The position numbers and the translations under genes were made by a program. Shown here piece by piece: positions 6,690 to 17,700 of a DNA stretch of 39,988 bases (position 1 is its first letter; the number at the start of each line of letters is the position of its first letter). The notes beneath the pieces were generated by a model. That model made no database searches. It was not told where the DNA came from and saw only the letters and a program-made list of their open reading frames with translations. Source of the stretch: Lactiplantibacillus dongliensis. Lineage in GTDB: Bacteria > Bacillota > Bacilli > Lactobacillales > Lactobacillaceae. The stretch is from contig NZ_BJDK01000034.1 in assembly GCF_005405105.1 (NCBI RefSeq), forward strand, positions 1-39,988, read 5' to 3'.

Positions 6690-8843
6690 TTAACCTTTTG
6701 TCCAATAATAAATGTTTCCTAGATTACTTGATTGTGACTCAGATATTGCGCTTGCTTCATCATTTTTTGAAGCTTCAATATACTTAGAAGAATTACTTAC
6801 AGCAGTGCTGACAGCATTTGTAACATCCGTTGTGGTTGCCACGTCAATTCCAGACTTTTGAAGTTTTCCTGTAAAATTGGCATCCTTAGTTGTATCTGCA
6901 AGTGTTGGTGAAACTGCTGGTACACCGTCTTTAGTGATATATGGGTTACCAGTTGTCTTGTCAATTGGCGCTGTATCAAAGGTATTCTTACCCGTAAACT
7001 CTTGGTCTGAACCTGTACGTGCTAGGTCAGATGGCAAACTGCTTGCTAGTAATAACGGATTATTATTGACAGTTGGAACGGTATCAAAGTTATTTGTGCC
7101 AGATAGGTGGGAAACTTTACTATCATCAGCAGGTGTGTAACCAATTTTATCTTGTTTGGCGTTAACCTCTTCAATTCCCGCTAAATCACTGGCTGGTTTA
7201 CGCATATCTGAAACATTAACTTTATCTTCTGGAGCTGGTGTCCAATCGGTTGCTATTGAACCTTTTTCAAGCTTGACATGTCTAATATAAACTGAGCCAT
7301 CCGTGGAATATGAATGACCACATCCAATATTAAAGTTAGTTTTGGCGAAAGATGACGGTGTTGTGAAAGTTAGACTCACTTTTACAGAAGCACCATCTAA
7401 TGCATTTAATGTGGCGTTTACATAATCACTAGCTATTATGTTTCCGTCACTACCTTTAGAATATCCAATATATATTGGAGCTGTTCCAGCACTTTGCCCT
7501 AAGGCATCAAAAGAAACAGTATAAGTTGTAGATTCCACTAAAATGAACCCAGGAGCTACTGCCGATGCACTAGTAAATAGATGAGCATAGGTTAATCCAT
7601 CGGTAGTACCTTGTGTTGTATTACCGCTCAGAGTCCAACCTGTAAAGTCTGATGTCCCTATTAGCAGGTTTCGTCCACCAATAGTATCTGATAACTTATT
7701 GAACGGCTGTACCTGAACCCCATTAAGTTGTTCAGTTCCATTTTTGTTATCAGTAACTTTTGTACTCAATCCGTTATTTAAATCAGTAACAGTAACGTAG
7801 TTTTTTAAGTCTGGGCTTACGTTTCCGCAATTTTTCCATGCACCAGCATCCCAAACATACAAATCTGTACCAACAAAATAACAATATCCTTCTTGATTAC
7901 CAGTCGTTGGAAGTTGTGAAGCATTATTGACCGTACCCTTAACAACTAACCCAGAACCAACAGGACCTTGTGGACCAATTGGTCCAGTAGCACCAGTATC
8001 GCCTTTATCACCCTTTGACCCTTGCGGGCCGGTTGCTCCAGTGTCACCTTTGGGACCTTGGATACCTTGTTGACCTTGAGGACCAGTTGCGCCCGTATCA
8101 CCTTTATCACCTTTTGGACCTTGAATTCCTTGAATACCTTGAGGCCCTTGTAATGATCCGCAATCTTTCCATGCACCATTAGTCCAAACATATAATTCCT
8201 CACCAACTAAGTAACCATCACCTTCACTAGCCGTTGCTGGAAGCTGGGAAGTAGTGTCAACCTTGTCTTTAATCTCTAGTCCTTGTCCGGTATCACCTTT
8301 TGGGCCTTGCAATGTGGAAACCTGATTAGTTAAGTCAGTCTTAAGCTGGTCGAACTCCTGCTGAAACTCATCCAGACTCATAACTGGGATAACATCACCA
8401 GAGTCACTCATAACATTTTCAGTAATGGTGAATCCTTGTGGATCATCGCTCGGAAAGATGGCGTTGTACGTAGTCGTAGCAGTTGATGAGGTAGTGGTAT
8501 CGCTGGTTGCACCATCAGTTAATCCTTCTTGACTACCCGGGGTAATCAGGCTGGATAAGGTCACCCAAACTTCAATTGTATAATCATCGGGTACTAAGGC
8601 ATTCATCACTTCGGCATCCACTGGCATAGTAATCAATCCAGCCAATGGTTGCTTAATTGTAGCCATATCAATCGGCTTATCGAATACATATCCGGTATCG
8701 TTGGCAACCTTAACATCAATGGCCGTGGCATTAGTTAGGTCGAATGCTGATCCATCTTGGGTAATTGCCAAGTTAAAACTGGCTGTGGTATCGAGGTATT
8801 TTACTTCATTGTTACCGTCAGTGAAGTACAGTTCTTTACTCAC
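6690..8843 (-). CDS. Large baseplate/fibre protein: BppU domain, collagen-like stalk, knob domains, jelly-roll
   Basis: Of about 717 residues, the first 150 are BppU-like ([21 protein letters not shown]...TIEVWVTL). Collagen-like Gly-X-Y segments (about 230-290) alternate with two related knob domains ([23 protein letters not shown] and [24 protein letters not shown]). A carbohydrate-binding-like sandwich follows (about 394-540, [14 protein letters not shown] to WTPAPEDK). The C-terminus has repeated SNxFDT/FTGK motifs ([15 protein letters not shown]) and ends [14 protein letters not shown] at 8843 has AGGAGG eight bases upstream, better than the GTG two codons earlier, and overlaps the preceding gene by 8 bp. 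A trimeric adhesion device is likely. Confidence 0.8.
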   Translation of the reverse strand: MSKELYFTDGNNEVKYLDTTASFNLAITQDGSAFDLTNATAIDVKVANDTGYVFDKPIDMATIKQPLAGLITMPVDAEVMNALVPDDYTIEVWVTLSSLITPGSQEGLTDGATSDTTTSSTATTTYNAIFPSDDPQGFTITENVMSDSGDVIPVMSLDEFQQEFDQLKTDLTNQVSTLQGPKGDTGQGLEIKDKVDTTSQLPATASEGDGYLVGEELYVWTNGAWKDCGSLQGPQGIQGIQGPKGDKGDTGATGPQGQQGIQGPKGDTGATGPQGSKGDKGDTGATGPIGPQGPVGSGLVVKGTVNNASQLPTTGNQEGYCYFVGTDLYVWDAGAWKNCGNVSPDLKNYVTVTDLNNGLSTKVTDNKNGTEQLNGVQVQPFNKLSDTIGGRNLLIGTSDFTGWTLSGNTTQGTTDGLTYAHLFTSASAVAPGFILVESTTYTVSFDALGQSAGTAPIYIGYSKGSDGNIIASDYVNATLNALDGASVKVSLTFTTPSSFAKTNFNIGCGHSYSTDGSVYIRHVKLEKGSIATDWTPAPEDKVNVSDMRKPASDLAGIEEVNAKQDKIGYTPADDSKVSHLSGTNNFDTVPTVNNNPLLLASSLPSDLARTGSDQEFTGKNTFDTAPIDKTTGNPYITKDGVPAVSPTLADTTKDANFTGKLQKSGIDVATTTDVTNAVSTAVSNSSKYIEASKNDEASAISESQSSNLGNIYYWTKG

Positions 8844-9075
8844 TTGCACCGCCTCCTAGGGCATTCGTAGCTTCAGTTTTCAACCGGGTTAAGACCAGTC
8901 GCTTAAATCCAGCCCACATATCTTTTTTGGTTGACCCAGAGAAGGCTGTAGAAGCTTCCTCAGACGTTGCATCAAAGTTACCATAGGCTTGGTGATTGGT
9001 ACCACTGAAAACGACCGTGTAGACAACGTGAGTCGTGTTATCCGAGTTTTGCTTGACATCTAAACTTGTAATCAT
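8836..9075 (-). CDS. Small hypothetical phage tail-region protein
   Basis: The 79-residue protein ([23 protein letters not shown]...[22 protein letters not shown]) is predicted to be a beta-rich N-terminal half plus a C-terminal helix. I do not recognise the family. It overlaps the fibre gene upstream by ATGA and the BppU gene downstream by 8 bp, so it is tightly coupled to two structural genes and is probably a linker or assembly factor of the tail tip. Confidence 0.65.
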   Translation of the reverse strand: MITSLDVKQNSDNTTHVVYTVVFSGTNHQAYGNFDATSEEASTAFSGSTKKDMWAGFKRLVLTRLKTEATNALGGGASE

Positions 9076-10130
9076 TGAGCGTTCTTCCTTTCTAATTGAG
9101 TGATCCGGTAGCTGAGTCCATCTATCCGCTGGTTGGACTTCTTTAAAGCTGCCAGCAGAATTGAAATAGTATTGGACTCGTTAAGATAGTAATTACCCTT
9201 ATCATCCGTGCTAATCATATCGTTTGAAATACTTGCAGACTTTTTACCAATTGAATTAACGTCATCAATAATCGGTCCAATATGCTGGGAATCTGCTGAG
9301 TTATCGGAATCCTTATACTTCCACTTTTTAACATCGGTATTCATGACAGCAGATAAGGCTTCATCTGGTGAATAATCTGTCACATCTCGCTTAGCGGATA
9401 AGGCGGACTTCAGCTTGGTACCGTTGGAATAAACATAAGCGGCATGGATATTAGCCATGTTTCCCCCACCTGCATTATTTTCAAAGTAAAGTTCACCATT
9501 GTCTGCACACGATATTGTGTGACCGTCAATATTGAGGCCGTTACCCGATACGCCCTTGGTGGCAGCCACTCCACCAGTTGAAGTCATGAAGAATTCGCCC
9601 CCATTTTCTCGAATATTAAATCCATCACTATCCATTCGCATATCGAATGAATTATTACCGTTGGCCTTATAGTGAAACCCATTGTAATCTGCCCCTAGCT
9701 GAAAATGGACACCATTAGTTGAGGTGAAGTCTTGGTAAATAGCACTACCGGTTATTGTGCCACCATTAATGGTACTCCCGGAGATATTGACTCCATTAAT
9801 ATTCCCAGCTTGAACGTTACCTAAGTTGGCAGATAATGCTGACAGATTTTCAACCGACAAGCTATTTACGTCCCACTTTTTCAGCGTCCAGCTTCCACCA
9901 GAATAGATATACATACTAGTTGCGACATCGCCACTCATTACCAGCCACATATCGCCATCGTTATGTTCTTTACCATCATCGAATGGGGTGTTGGTTGATT
10001 CGATAATTGTTCCATCAAGAGAAGTCTTGATGTTTTTAATCTTATCGGCTAAGTCATCGGTACTATTTGAAGCTTCTTGAGCTAACTTAGTTGCTTCGTT
10101 AATATCAACTGAACCCGTTGCAATAATCAT
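9072..10130 (-). CDS. Tail fibre protein with S74-like C-terminal chaperone domain
   Basis: The 352-residue protein has an N-terminal helix, a WL-rich knob (GDMWLVMSGDVATSMYIYSGG), a trimeric beta-helix-like stretch (about 95-150, NVQAGNINGVNISGSTINGG), and a C-terminal region (about 240-352). The latter, from LSAKRDVTDYSPDEAL through QHIGPIIDDVNSIG to a terminal coiled coil, resembles the S74 intramolecular chaperone that trimerises fibres and is then cleaved off. The usual SDxRLK signature is degenerate (SAKRDV), so self-cleavage is uncertain. ATGA overlaps link it to both neighbours. Confidence 0.7.
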   Translation of the reverse strand: MIIATGSVDINEATKLAQEASNSTDDLADKIKNIKTSLDGTIIESTNTPFDDGKEHNDGDMWLVMSGDVATSMYIYSGGSWTLKKWDVNSLSVENLSALSANLGNVQAGNINGVNISGSTINGGTITGSAIYQDFTSTNGVHFQLGADYNGFHYKANGNNSFDMRMDSDGFNIRENGGEFFMTSTGGVAATKGVSGNGLNIDGHTISCADNGELYFENNAGGGNMANIHAAYVYSNGTKLKSALSAKRDVTDYSPDEALSAVMNTDVKKWKYKDSDNSADSQHIGPIIDDVNSIGKKSASISNDMISTDDKGNYYLNESNTISILLAALKKSNQRIDGLSYRITQLERKNAQ

Positions 10131-12721
10131 CCTTCAACCACCTCCTGATACGTTGAACCATTATCAATATTAAAATCAGAATCGTCATCACTGGCACTAT
10201 CTGAGTCGTCAGTATCATCAGGGATTACCACTGGTTCTTCTACCTCGGTGTTTTCACCCTCATCTTCTGCGGGGTAAGTGACGGATAAGTCCTTGCTATC
10301 ATCACGGATACCAATTGGAATTGACCATAGGCCAGAGTGACTAATCATGACGTTATGAGCCGCGTCTCGGTACTCGCTGACGTTGAATCCAATTATTAGC
10401 TGGTTATGAGCTAAGTCCGGGTATACCCCTTCTGGTTCAAAGTGGCCACCATACTCAATTGGTACAGATAGCTGGATATCCTGACTGGGTTCAATTTGGT
10501 AATTAAAAATGACTGACTGGGTAATGAGATTGATACACATTACTAGTCGGTCATCCTTATTATTTACGTCCCCAGCGGTAAAGAAGGCGTATGGGTATGC
10601 AATTGAGTTAGACTGAATCGTATTATATTTTCCATTATTGGTGACCCCACTTGGTACAGGGTACCAGCCGAAGTCCTGCAATTTGAAGCGAATAATCGGG
10701 GAGTAATTGTCAGCTTTCAAGTCGGAGATATTACATACTTCTACGGTCCCGTCCATCTGACTTCCAATCCATAATCCGTTGGTTAAATCAACGTTAGGCC
10801 GGACATAAGTCTCAATCTCACACCACTTAGTTACGGTGCTGGAATCGCTATTAATTACAGCATGCGGGGTGTATGGGAAGGTTGCCAGCCAATTCTTGCC
10901 ACCACTTAAATCCTTAACCTGAGAGTAGATAAGGTTGTTTGCTTCATCATAGCCAAAGGAAGAGCCATGTTGCCCACCTTGTACAATCATGGAATCAATT
11001 AGTACACCATTAGCACTCCAGTGTAGATATTGGCAATCACTTAAATTGGACTGATTCTGCTTTCCCTTGTATGAATAGCTGGCAAGTATCTCACCATTAC
11101 TCATAACGTACGAGAATTGAAGCGCCCCAACGTGATTGTTGCCAAACTCATCAGGGTTACCATCGGTAGTCTCCCACAACTTCTTGAAGGTACCATCAGC
11201 ATTGGCTCCAGTGTCTATCCACATCTCAGACTCATCCTTCACGAAGGCGTCATCAATTGATACCACTAATGATCCGACAAATGGTGGGGTAATGGTGACT
11301 TCATAGCCATCTTTTGAGTGCTGACTCTCCCAATTCAAATTATGGGTACCGTCTTGTTGGATATATTCCCAGTTGAAAGCCGCCGCTGATAAGAAGGAGG
11401 TAACATTCTCGCCTTCAATGAACAATCGGGCAATTACCCTTTTACTGGTATCAGTATTCGTCCATGATTGCCCCAGTGGGGTAATTAGGCTGATACTAGC
11501 AGCATTTTGGTTCTTCTTGGCGTCTTCAAACAGCTTTTTTACGTGGTCATTCCATCTCTGTTCCATATTCTTGATGAAATTGGGAGTAACAACTGTAACC
11601 GTTGAAAATTCCCCAATGACTACCTTATTCTGAGTTGGGTCACTCTCACTAGTTGTCCGTTGAATTACTCTAGCTTGAAGGGTTAATACTGGGGACATAG
11701 TCAGGTCGATTACCTTAATGGTATCGCCTAATTGGGCATCAAAATCTGACGTTACATCAACGGAATAATTGACCCGCGGGTGGTTATACAGTCGTAACGT
11801 CTTCAATCCCAGTGATAGTAAGGCATCGGGTTCACTGACCGTAGAACTGGTAATGCTTCCTTCTAGCCAAGTGTTGGCATCATTGTTATACAGGCTATTA
11901 GCAGAGGCATCGGTGACAAAGTTACGACCACCATTACCTTTAGAGGTACTAATTGAAGCACCACCGGAACCATAGACGTACAGTTTGGTAATCAAGGTAG
12001 TATCAACTGTTTCACGCTTAATACTAAGCATATTGTCGCCGTAAGTGATACGTCTACCGGTATTCTGTCCCCGTTGGTCGGATAACTCCAGAATGGTATC
12101 TGTCACAATTCCAGAACTATCTAATTTCACGTACCCATCAGCCTCACAATCGTAGGTCGTCAGGATTGTTTGAAGCAAAGTTTGAGAAGAACTCTCCCCA
12201 TCAATGGAAAAATCTGAGAGTAGCCCTGATGTTGCATTATCCACCAGTGTTATCCCGGTACCAGCAATAATCCAATCCATAGCCGCTGGTATGGTACACT
12301 CTTTAATCTCTTTCTTAGTGGGAATTGTCTTCCCTAATCTCCAGATTAAGAGGTTAATGGCATCAGCTGAGATAAGATTAGTTCCAGAGGTGGTATCCAT
12401 CGTCTCATCAACGGTATATATTCGGTACACTCGCCATCGGTCATTGGCTTGGTCGTAAGCCGCTAAGTGATTACCTACTCTCAGGTATTGAGCCGCTGGA
12501 CTATCTGCTACCATGGTGAGACCGGTAAAGGTATCATTCCATGACTTGCTGTTAGCGTTGGGGTCAGATGTATTAGCTAGACTGGCTTCAGAAATGCTAT
12601 CGTTTGAAGAATTATCATCGGCAAGTTGTTGCTGAATAGTCTCACCCCAGAAGATATTTGTATCAGTCGCCGTATCTAAGGTGGCGACTCGTTTGAGGTT
12701 CTTATCAAGAATGACGTACAC
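10127..12721 (-). CDS. tal: Tail-associated protein (Tal/prophage endopeptidase-type) with C-terminal propeller-like domain
   Basis: The first 370 or so residues match the siphophage Tal fold: MYVILDKNLKRVATLD..., WRVYRIYTVDE, DGYVKLDSS, QRGQNTGRRITYGDNMLSIKR. This caps the tail hub below Dit. From about 525 to 800 the sequence changes to repeated beta strands (NNHVGALQFSYVMSNGEILAS, GSSFGYDEANNLIYSQ, HNQLIIGFNVSE, GLWSIPIG) like helveticin J and the TagC/P68-type receptor-binding propellers. The last 60 residues are acidic and disordered (DDTDDSDSASDDDSDF). GTG start with AGGAG nine bases upstream. The peptidase activity of some Tal proteins is not evident here. Confidence 0.8.
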   Translation of the reverse strand: MYVILDKNLKRVATLDTATDTNIFWGETIQQQLADDNSSNDSISEASLANTSDPNANSKSWNDTFTGLTMVADSPAAQYLRVGNHLAAYDQANDRWRVYRIYTVDETMDTTSGTNLISADAINLLIWRLGKTIPTKKEIKECTIPAAMDWIIAGTGITLVDNATSGLLSDFSIDGESSSQTLLQTILTTYDCEADGYVKLDSSGIVTDTILELSDQRGQNTGRRITYGDNMLSIKRETVDTTLITKLYVYGSGGASISTSKGNGGRNFVTDASANSLYNNDANTWLEGSITSSTVSEPDALLSLGLKTLRLYNHPRVNYSVDVTSDFDAQLGDTIKVIDLTMSPVLTLQARVIQRTTSESDPTQNKVVIGEFSTVTVVTPNFIKNMEQRWNDHVKKLFEDAKKNQNAASISLITPLGQSWTNTDTSKRVIARLFIEGENVTSFLSAAAFNWEYIQQDGTHNLNWESQHSKDGYEVTITPPFVGSLVVSIDDAFVKDESEMWIDTGANADGTFKKLWETTDGNPDEFGNNHVGALQFSYVMSNGEILASYSYKGKQNQSNLSDCQYLHWSANGVLIDSMIVQGGQHGSSFGYDEANNLIYSQVKDLSGGKNWLATFPYTPHAVINSDSSTVTKWCEIETYVRPNVDLTNGLWIGSQMDGTVEVCNISDLKADNYSPIIRFKLQDFGWYPVPSGVTNNGKYNTIQSNSIAYPYAFFTAGDVNNKDDRLVMCINLITQSVIFNYQIEPSQDIQLSVPIEYGGHFEPEGVYPDLAHNQLIIGFNVSEYRDAAHNVMISHSGLWSIPIGIRDDSKDLSVTYPAEDEGENTEVEEPVVIPDDTDDSDSASDDDSDFNIDNGSTYQEVVEG

Positions 12722-12737
12722 ACGTCTTAGCTCCTTT

Positions 12738-14738
12738 CTATTTAACCGCTGGCTTGTACTCCAAAGTTATATCTGAGTTTGCTGGATCAGGAGTGAAGTG
12801 CATCTCTTGGCTGACATCGCCTTCAATTGACGGGAAGGTAGACAGCCATGAGACATACTTATCAACACTTCTACCAGCAACGGTAACCGTGTTATCAGCG
12901 GAATCAATGATGATTTCTTCACCAGCATGAGCAATTACATGAGGAATATCGTCAGGATCATCGCTACCATCAGAGGTGTATATTTTGAGGTCGGTCAGCG
13001 TTTCAAAGTCAGAATAATATCCAACTTTTGGACTGACTAAATCTTCCTTAATATCATGCTTCATGAATGTTGCGGCAACATTAGCCAAGGCAAATCCAAA
13101 CTTTCCCGACTTGTCTAATTTCTCCGTGTGAATGTGGACCCGGTTAGTATTGTTTGGACTATAAGCTACTCCGTGGAGAGGGTCCCATTCGTTAATCTCA
13201 GCCACCCAGTTGTCATACACCTTGCCGTCAATGGTCTTCTTTTGGCGTTCCAATGAGAACTCACCGAAAAAGTTAGAATAAGCGTCAGAGTTCATGTACG
13301 TGGTCTCCATGACATAAGTCTTAATAGTTTTGGACTTAGTACTAACTTTTGGCTTAGAAACCTTGGTAGACTTGCTCTTACCACCGGACTTCTTCTTGGT
13401 AACCTTCTTAGTTGCCTTCTTTTTCTTTTTCTTAGAAGTTTTCTTCTTAGCTGCGGTCTTGAAGGCTTCCCGCTGAATGGTGGCTTGATACATTCTGGCT
13501 GACTTAGCTTTGGCTTTAACCTTGGAAGTAGTCTTAACTTTAACGGTCTTAGTTAAATGGACCTTTACATCATGATTATTCTGACCATTATTCTTACGGC
13601 CACCCTCGTTGTACAAAAGGGTGAGGTAATTGCCTTTATCATCTGTTGCATTGAAGGAACTCCCCAATTGAATGTAACCACGAGGGTAACGTCCTTCTGC
13701 ATAATCAGTAATACCCATTCGTCCACATACATTGCCATTAGAATCCAGCAGATAACCTTCAACCTTACCCATGGCCCGTTCATTTTTCATCCGTTTGATA
13801 TGGTGGAACCGCATCGACACTTTCCAATAATTGCTAATCTTGGGAATACCTTGGTGGATAATAACTGGGCCGTAGAAGTCCTTGTGCTTACCAGTAGAAC
13901 CCCAGTTGTAATGGCCTTTATTATCCTTGACAACCATTAGTGCTGAGGCTGTAGCCGTTGCTTTACCATCGTTTTCCCCACGATATACCTTAATTTCTTG
14001 GGTATCTTGACCAGCTTGAAACCACGTACTCATTGAGTTGCAAGGATCGTGTACTTGTAATTCTTGGTGAGGCGTTAAGCTAGTGACATGACCGTTAGCA
14101 TCAGTAACCGTTGAGCCATCGTCAACATGGTAACCAACTGCTACATATTGGTCTCCCAAGGTGTAACCAAAATAGTACAGATCAGTCTTGGGGATAATGT
14201 GAATAACTGGTTGAACAGTGGTATTACCAGCTGGTGAAATAATCTGATCATTACTGGTGATCTTAATATCCCGTTGAGGCAAGAACCCCCGTGGGTCAGC
14301 CAGCATGAACGTTAGTGTAGTGGTACAATCCTGAACCCCTTCATTAATAAAAGTGGGGGTAGGAATGGCGGTAAAGTGACCATAATAAACTACCTCTGGC
14401 TGGTCATTAAACCGTAACGGGTACTGAGTATCAGCATCATCATGCGTATTAATGAGGGCTTTAGATAGGTTGTCCATCTTACGGTTGTACTCATCACGGC
14501 TGCTAGCCATGATTGTAATAGGAATATCTATCTGCTTCTCGCCGTAGGAATTGCCTAAAAAAACGCCCCCATATCGCCCAGGGACGTCTTGGAAGGATTC
14601 AGTGATGGTGGGAGCAATCGGCTTCGAAACATGGTTAACAAGAATTTCTAAGTCTTTGAAACTATTAAACCCATCCGAACCATCTTCAGAAAATGCATAA
14701 TCAAATGTATCTACCATGGCTGTTCTACTGAATACCAT
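12738..14738 (-). CDS. dit: Distal tail protein (Dit), enlarged form
   Basis: The N-terminal 150 residues match the siphovirus tail component family: VSKPIAPTITESFQDVPGRYGG, EKQIDIPITIMASSRDEYNRKMDNLSKAL, and ADPRGF. Classical Dit is about 250-300 residues; this one is 666. The extra part carries a beta-rich, fibre-like domain (about 230-400) and then an extremely lysine-rich stretch (about 425-470, KKKTSKKKKKKATKKV...). It returns to Dit-like sequence at the end (SDITLEYKPAVK). Such evolved Dits carry inserted carbohydrate-binding domains in Lactobacillus phages. The ATG overlaps the tape-measure stop. Confidence 0.85.
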   Translation of the reverse strand: MVFSRTAMVDTFDYAFSEDGSDGFNSFKDLEILVNHVSKPIAPTITESFQDVPGRYGGVFLGNSYGEKQIDIPITIMASSRDEYNRKMDNLSKALINTHDDADTQYPLRFNDQPEVVYYGHFTAIPTPTFINEGVQDCTTTLTFMLADPRGFLPQRDIKITSNDQIISPAGNTTVQPVIHIIPKTDLYYFGYTLGDQYVAVGYHVDDGSTVTDANGHVTSLTPHQELQVHDPCNSMSTWFQAGQDTQEIKVYRGENDGKATATASALMVVKDNKGHYNWGSTGKHKDFYGPVIIHQGIPKISNYWKVSMRFHHIKRMKNERAMGKVEGYLLDSNGNVCGRMGITDYAEGRYPRGYIQLGSSFNATDDKGNYLTLLYNEGGRKNNGQNNHDVKVHLTKTVKVKTTSKVKAKAKSARMYQATIQREAFKTAAKKKTSKKKKKKATKKVTKKKSGGKSKSTKVSKPKVSTKSKTIKTYVMETTYMNSDAYSNFFGEFSLERQKKTIDGKVYDNWVAEINEWDPLHGVAYSPNNTNRVHIHTEKLDKSGKFGFALANVAATFMKHDIKEDLVSPKVGYYSDFETLTDLKIYTSDGSDDPDDIPHVIAHAGEEIIIDSADNTVTVAGRSVDKYVSWLSTFPSIEGDVSQEMHFTPDPANSDITLEYKPAVK

Positions 14739-17700
14739 TTACATATCCCCTTCCTAGATTTTTGCTTAGACTCTTTTTCGTTTTTACTTGGTTATACCCA
14801 CTGTATATATCGTTAGCAGATACAACAGCCGGTGTTGGGTTCTGTTGACCAACAAGCAAGCTTTGCATAAGTCCAATGACTTGATCTAACTTGTCCATCA
14901 ACTTATCTGAGCTTTTGTTGTCGTTACTGGATTGAACCTCTAAGTGATCTCGCTTAGCCATAATAGCCGCCGTTTTACCTAGAAGCTCGTAGCCTCTTGA
15001 AGACTTTAGCTTAGACAGTGGAATGACCATCTCCGGCATGTTTCCCTCGGAAATATGGGCCAACTTTTCTTTTTGGCTTAATCCGCCGTTGGCATACCAA
15101 TTATGAACACGTCTGAACGCTAATGCTTTATTAGCATTACCATATCTGCCAGAGATATATTTCTTCATGGCTTTCAGTTGTGTGATCGGGTTAGTTCTCC
15201 AATCGGATCCAGCAGCTCGCAAATTTGCTACAGTTGTTTGTGGGATACCTTGGTACTGCCCATTGGAAGCATTCACTCGCCACCCAGATTCAGCATCGAT
15301 AATTTCCGAAATTGAATTAAACCAAGATTTAGGAATCCCAGCTTGTTCCAGCCAATGCTTATGACTGCCTTTAGGAGCCGGGCTATCACCAGCTGCAGAT
15401 CCTGATGCAGCATCTGCTAGTGGTTCTAAAAACTTTTTTACCCACTTGAGAACTCCAGATGACTTTAGCTGTTTCTGCGCGAATCCTAGTAACCCTTTGG
15501 ATTGCTTTTCGTTTTTGGGGCCATTCCCTTTTCTGGAAAGCCCTTTAACGCTGGCAAACATTGGTGAATATCCTGGAACAGAACCAGATATAGAATACAT
15601 GCCAATGTTTGGATGTGCCGATGGACTAAAAGCAGAGTAATACTTGTTTGCACCAGCATATACGCCAACGTGTTTGCCTGGTCCCCAAAATACTAAGTCA
15701 CCAGATTGTGCACTTTCACGGCTAATTGGGTGAGATTTGTCATATTGTGCCCCAGAGAAATGTGGGTAATTAATCCCAAAAGCATGTTTTAAGGCATACA
15801 TAACTAGCCCGGAACAGTCGAAACTGTCTGGCCCAGCAGCACCCAATACGTATCGATGCCCTTTACCATATTTTTCAACAGCAGCTAAAAGGCCTGTAGC
15901 ATCTCCGCCACTAGCATTAGCTGCACCGTTAATCACATTCCACGCCGCTGACCACCATTTCTGGCCTTGATTCTTGATCTTATGATTGGCAATGTGCGCA
16001 TATCCCTTTGCAACACCACCTTTTAGACCGCTAAAGTCTGGGTTAAAGGTTGAATTGAAACTCTTAGTAGCATTACTGGTAAAACCTGTAATGGCTTTTA
16101 GTTTGTCTTTCAAGGAACCAAACGCATTTTTAAAGAAGCTGCCAACCTTACCTACTGACTTAAACAGACCGCTGAGGAATCCCGTACCGGACGCAAAGTG
16201 CATTAATCCCAGCTGGCTCATCAGCTTAGTTTCAGACGCGTTAAGAACTTCTGCACCGGGTTCTAGAACCTTCATGGTGTTACTCCCGTGAATTAGTTCC
16301 GCGCCCCCATCTGGGTGCAAAACAGCTTCCTGGTTACCTGTTTCTGGTGAGTCATGCCCATCATTGAGAACAGCTAGCGTAGGCTTCGTGATTGCACGGC
16401 GTAGGCCACCCAATAAACCCGTACCAGTTGCATAGTATGAAGCTGTAATTGGAGCTAACGTATTAGTACCGCCATATTGTTTGAACACTTGGTTCTGCCC
16501 TTTAACAGCACCCTTGTTTAGCCCACCAATTAGCTTCCCAACCCAGTTGCCAACGGTCTTCCAGATACCATGCCAAGTTGAATAATAATTGTCTTTCGTT
16601 TTTCTATTATTTTTTTTGGTATTTTGATATTGATTGGCCGACTGCTTAGTAACACCTTTATTTTGCTTATGCGCATAATCAACCGTTTTATTATACTGAT
16701 CATCAGCTTTTTTAACGGTACCGTGGCGTTGCTTCTCCGCAGCTGCAATGGCATGGTCACGTTGAGCGTGTGCATGTTTCTCAATTGCCGCCCGTTGTTT
16801 CTTAGCGTAGCTAGAATTACCCTTATATTCATCTTTGGCAGCCTTAACGGTTTCATAATACTTCTTATAAGCAGCCCGAACAGAAGTTTTATACTGCTTG
16901 TTGGCGTTAGCAGAAACGGTTTTGCGCTCCTTATTAGAATCAATCAAGGCCTGTTCTAGTTGCTTTTTAGACAGCTTGCCTTTTTCTTTGGTCAGCTTTT
17001 TAATGATTGACTCTTGCTTATTAGCAGAAAGCTTAATTTTTCCATCAAGTGTCGTATGAAGCCGTGCTTCCTTAGCAGTTACCGATGTGGCAAATTTAAG
17101 TTCCTGTTTTTGCAAAGCTTTCTTTTTCGCTACTTCGTCTTTGGCAACTTCCTTAGAGTTTTTGCCATACTTTTTCTGGTCAGCCAGGATCTTACGATTC
17201 CACTTTTCGGTAAGTGATTGACGTGACTGTGCATAATACTTTGAAATGGCATTACGATCTTTTTCAGACATGGAAGATAAGCGAGTCATTTTGGACTCAC
17301 TTTTTTGAATGATAGCAAGACGCTTCTGATATTCGGATTTTGTAATGTCGCCATTCTTATACAGCAGCTTAAGATTCTTGGTATCTTGGTCAACTAATCC
17401 TTTGTAATGACTTTTTGCAGTCTTAGTTAGTTTGTCAAAAGCAGAACCATCAGATAGCTTAGGAACATGGATTTTCTGGAATGATAACCCTTTTTGAATG
17501 GCTTTACCTAACTTGCGACCGATTCCTTCACCAGCAAGACCACCAAGTCCAGCACCAATGGCCGTACCAATTCCGGGAGCAATCATCGTCCCAATAGCTG
17601 CACCAGCAGCCGTGCCACCAAGTGATCCGCCAGCTGCACCAACATGTGAACCAGCAGTTTTCTTAGTAGTGCCAATTAAATCGGTTCCAGCATTTAAAAC

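Noticed and set aside
13557-13940. 127-codon plus-strand frame within the Dit gene
   Set aside because: Antisense shadow of a supported gene; the hydrophobic start arises from the complementary codons.
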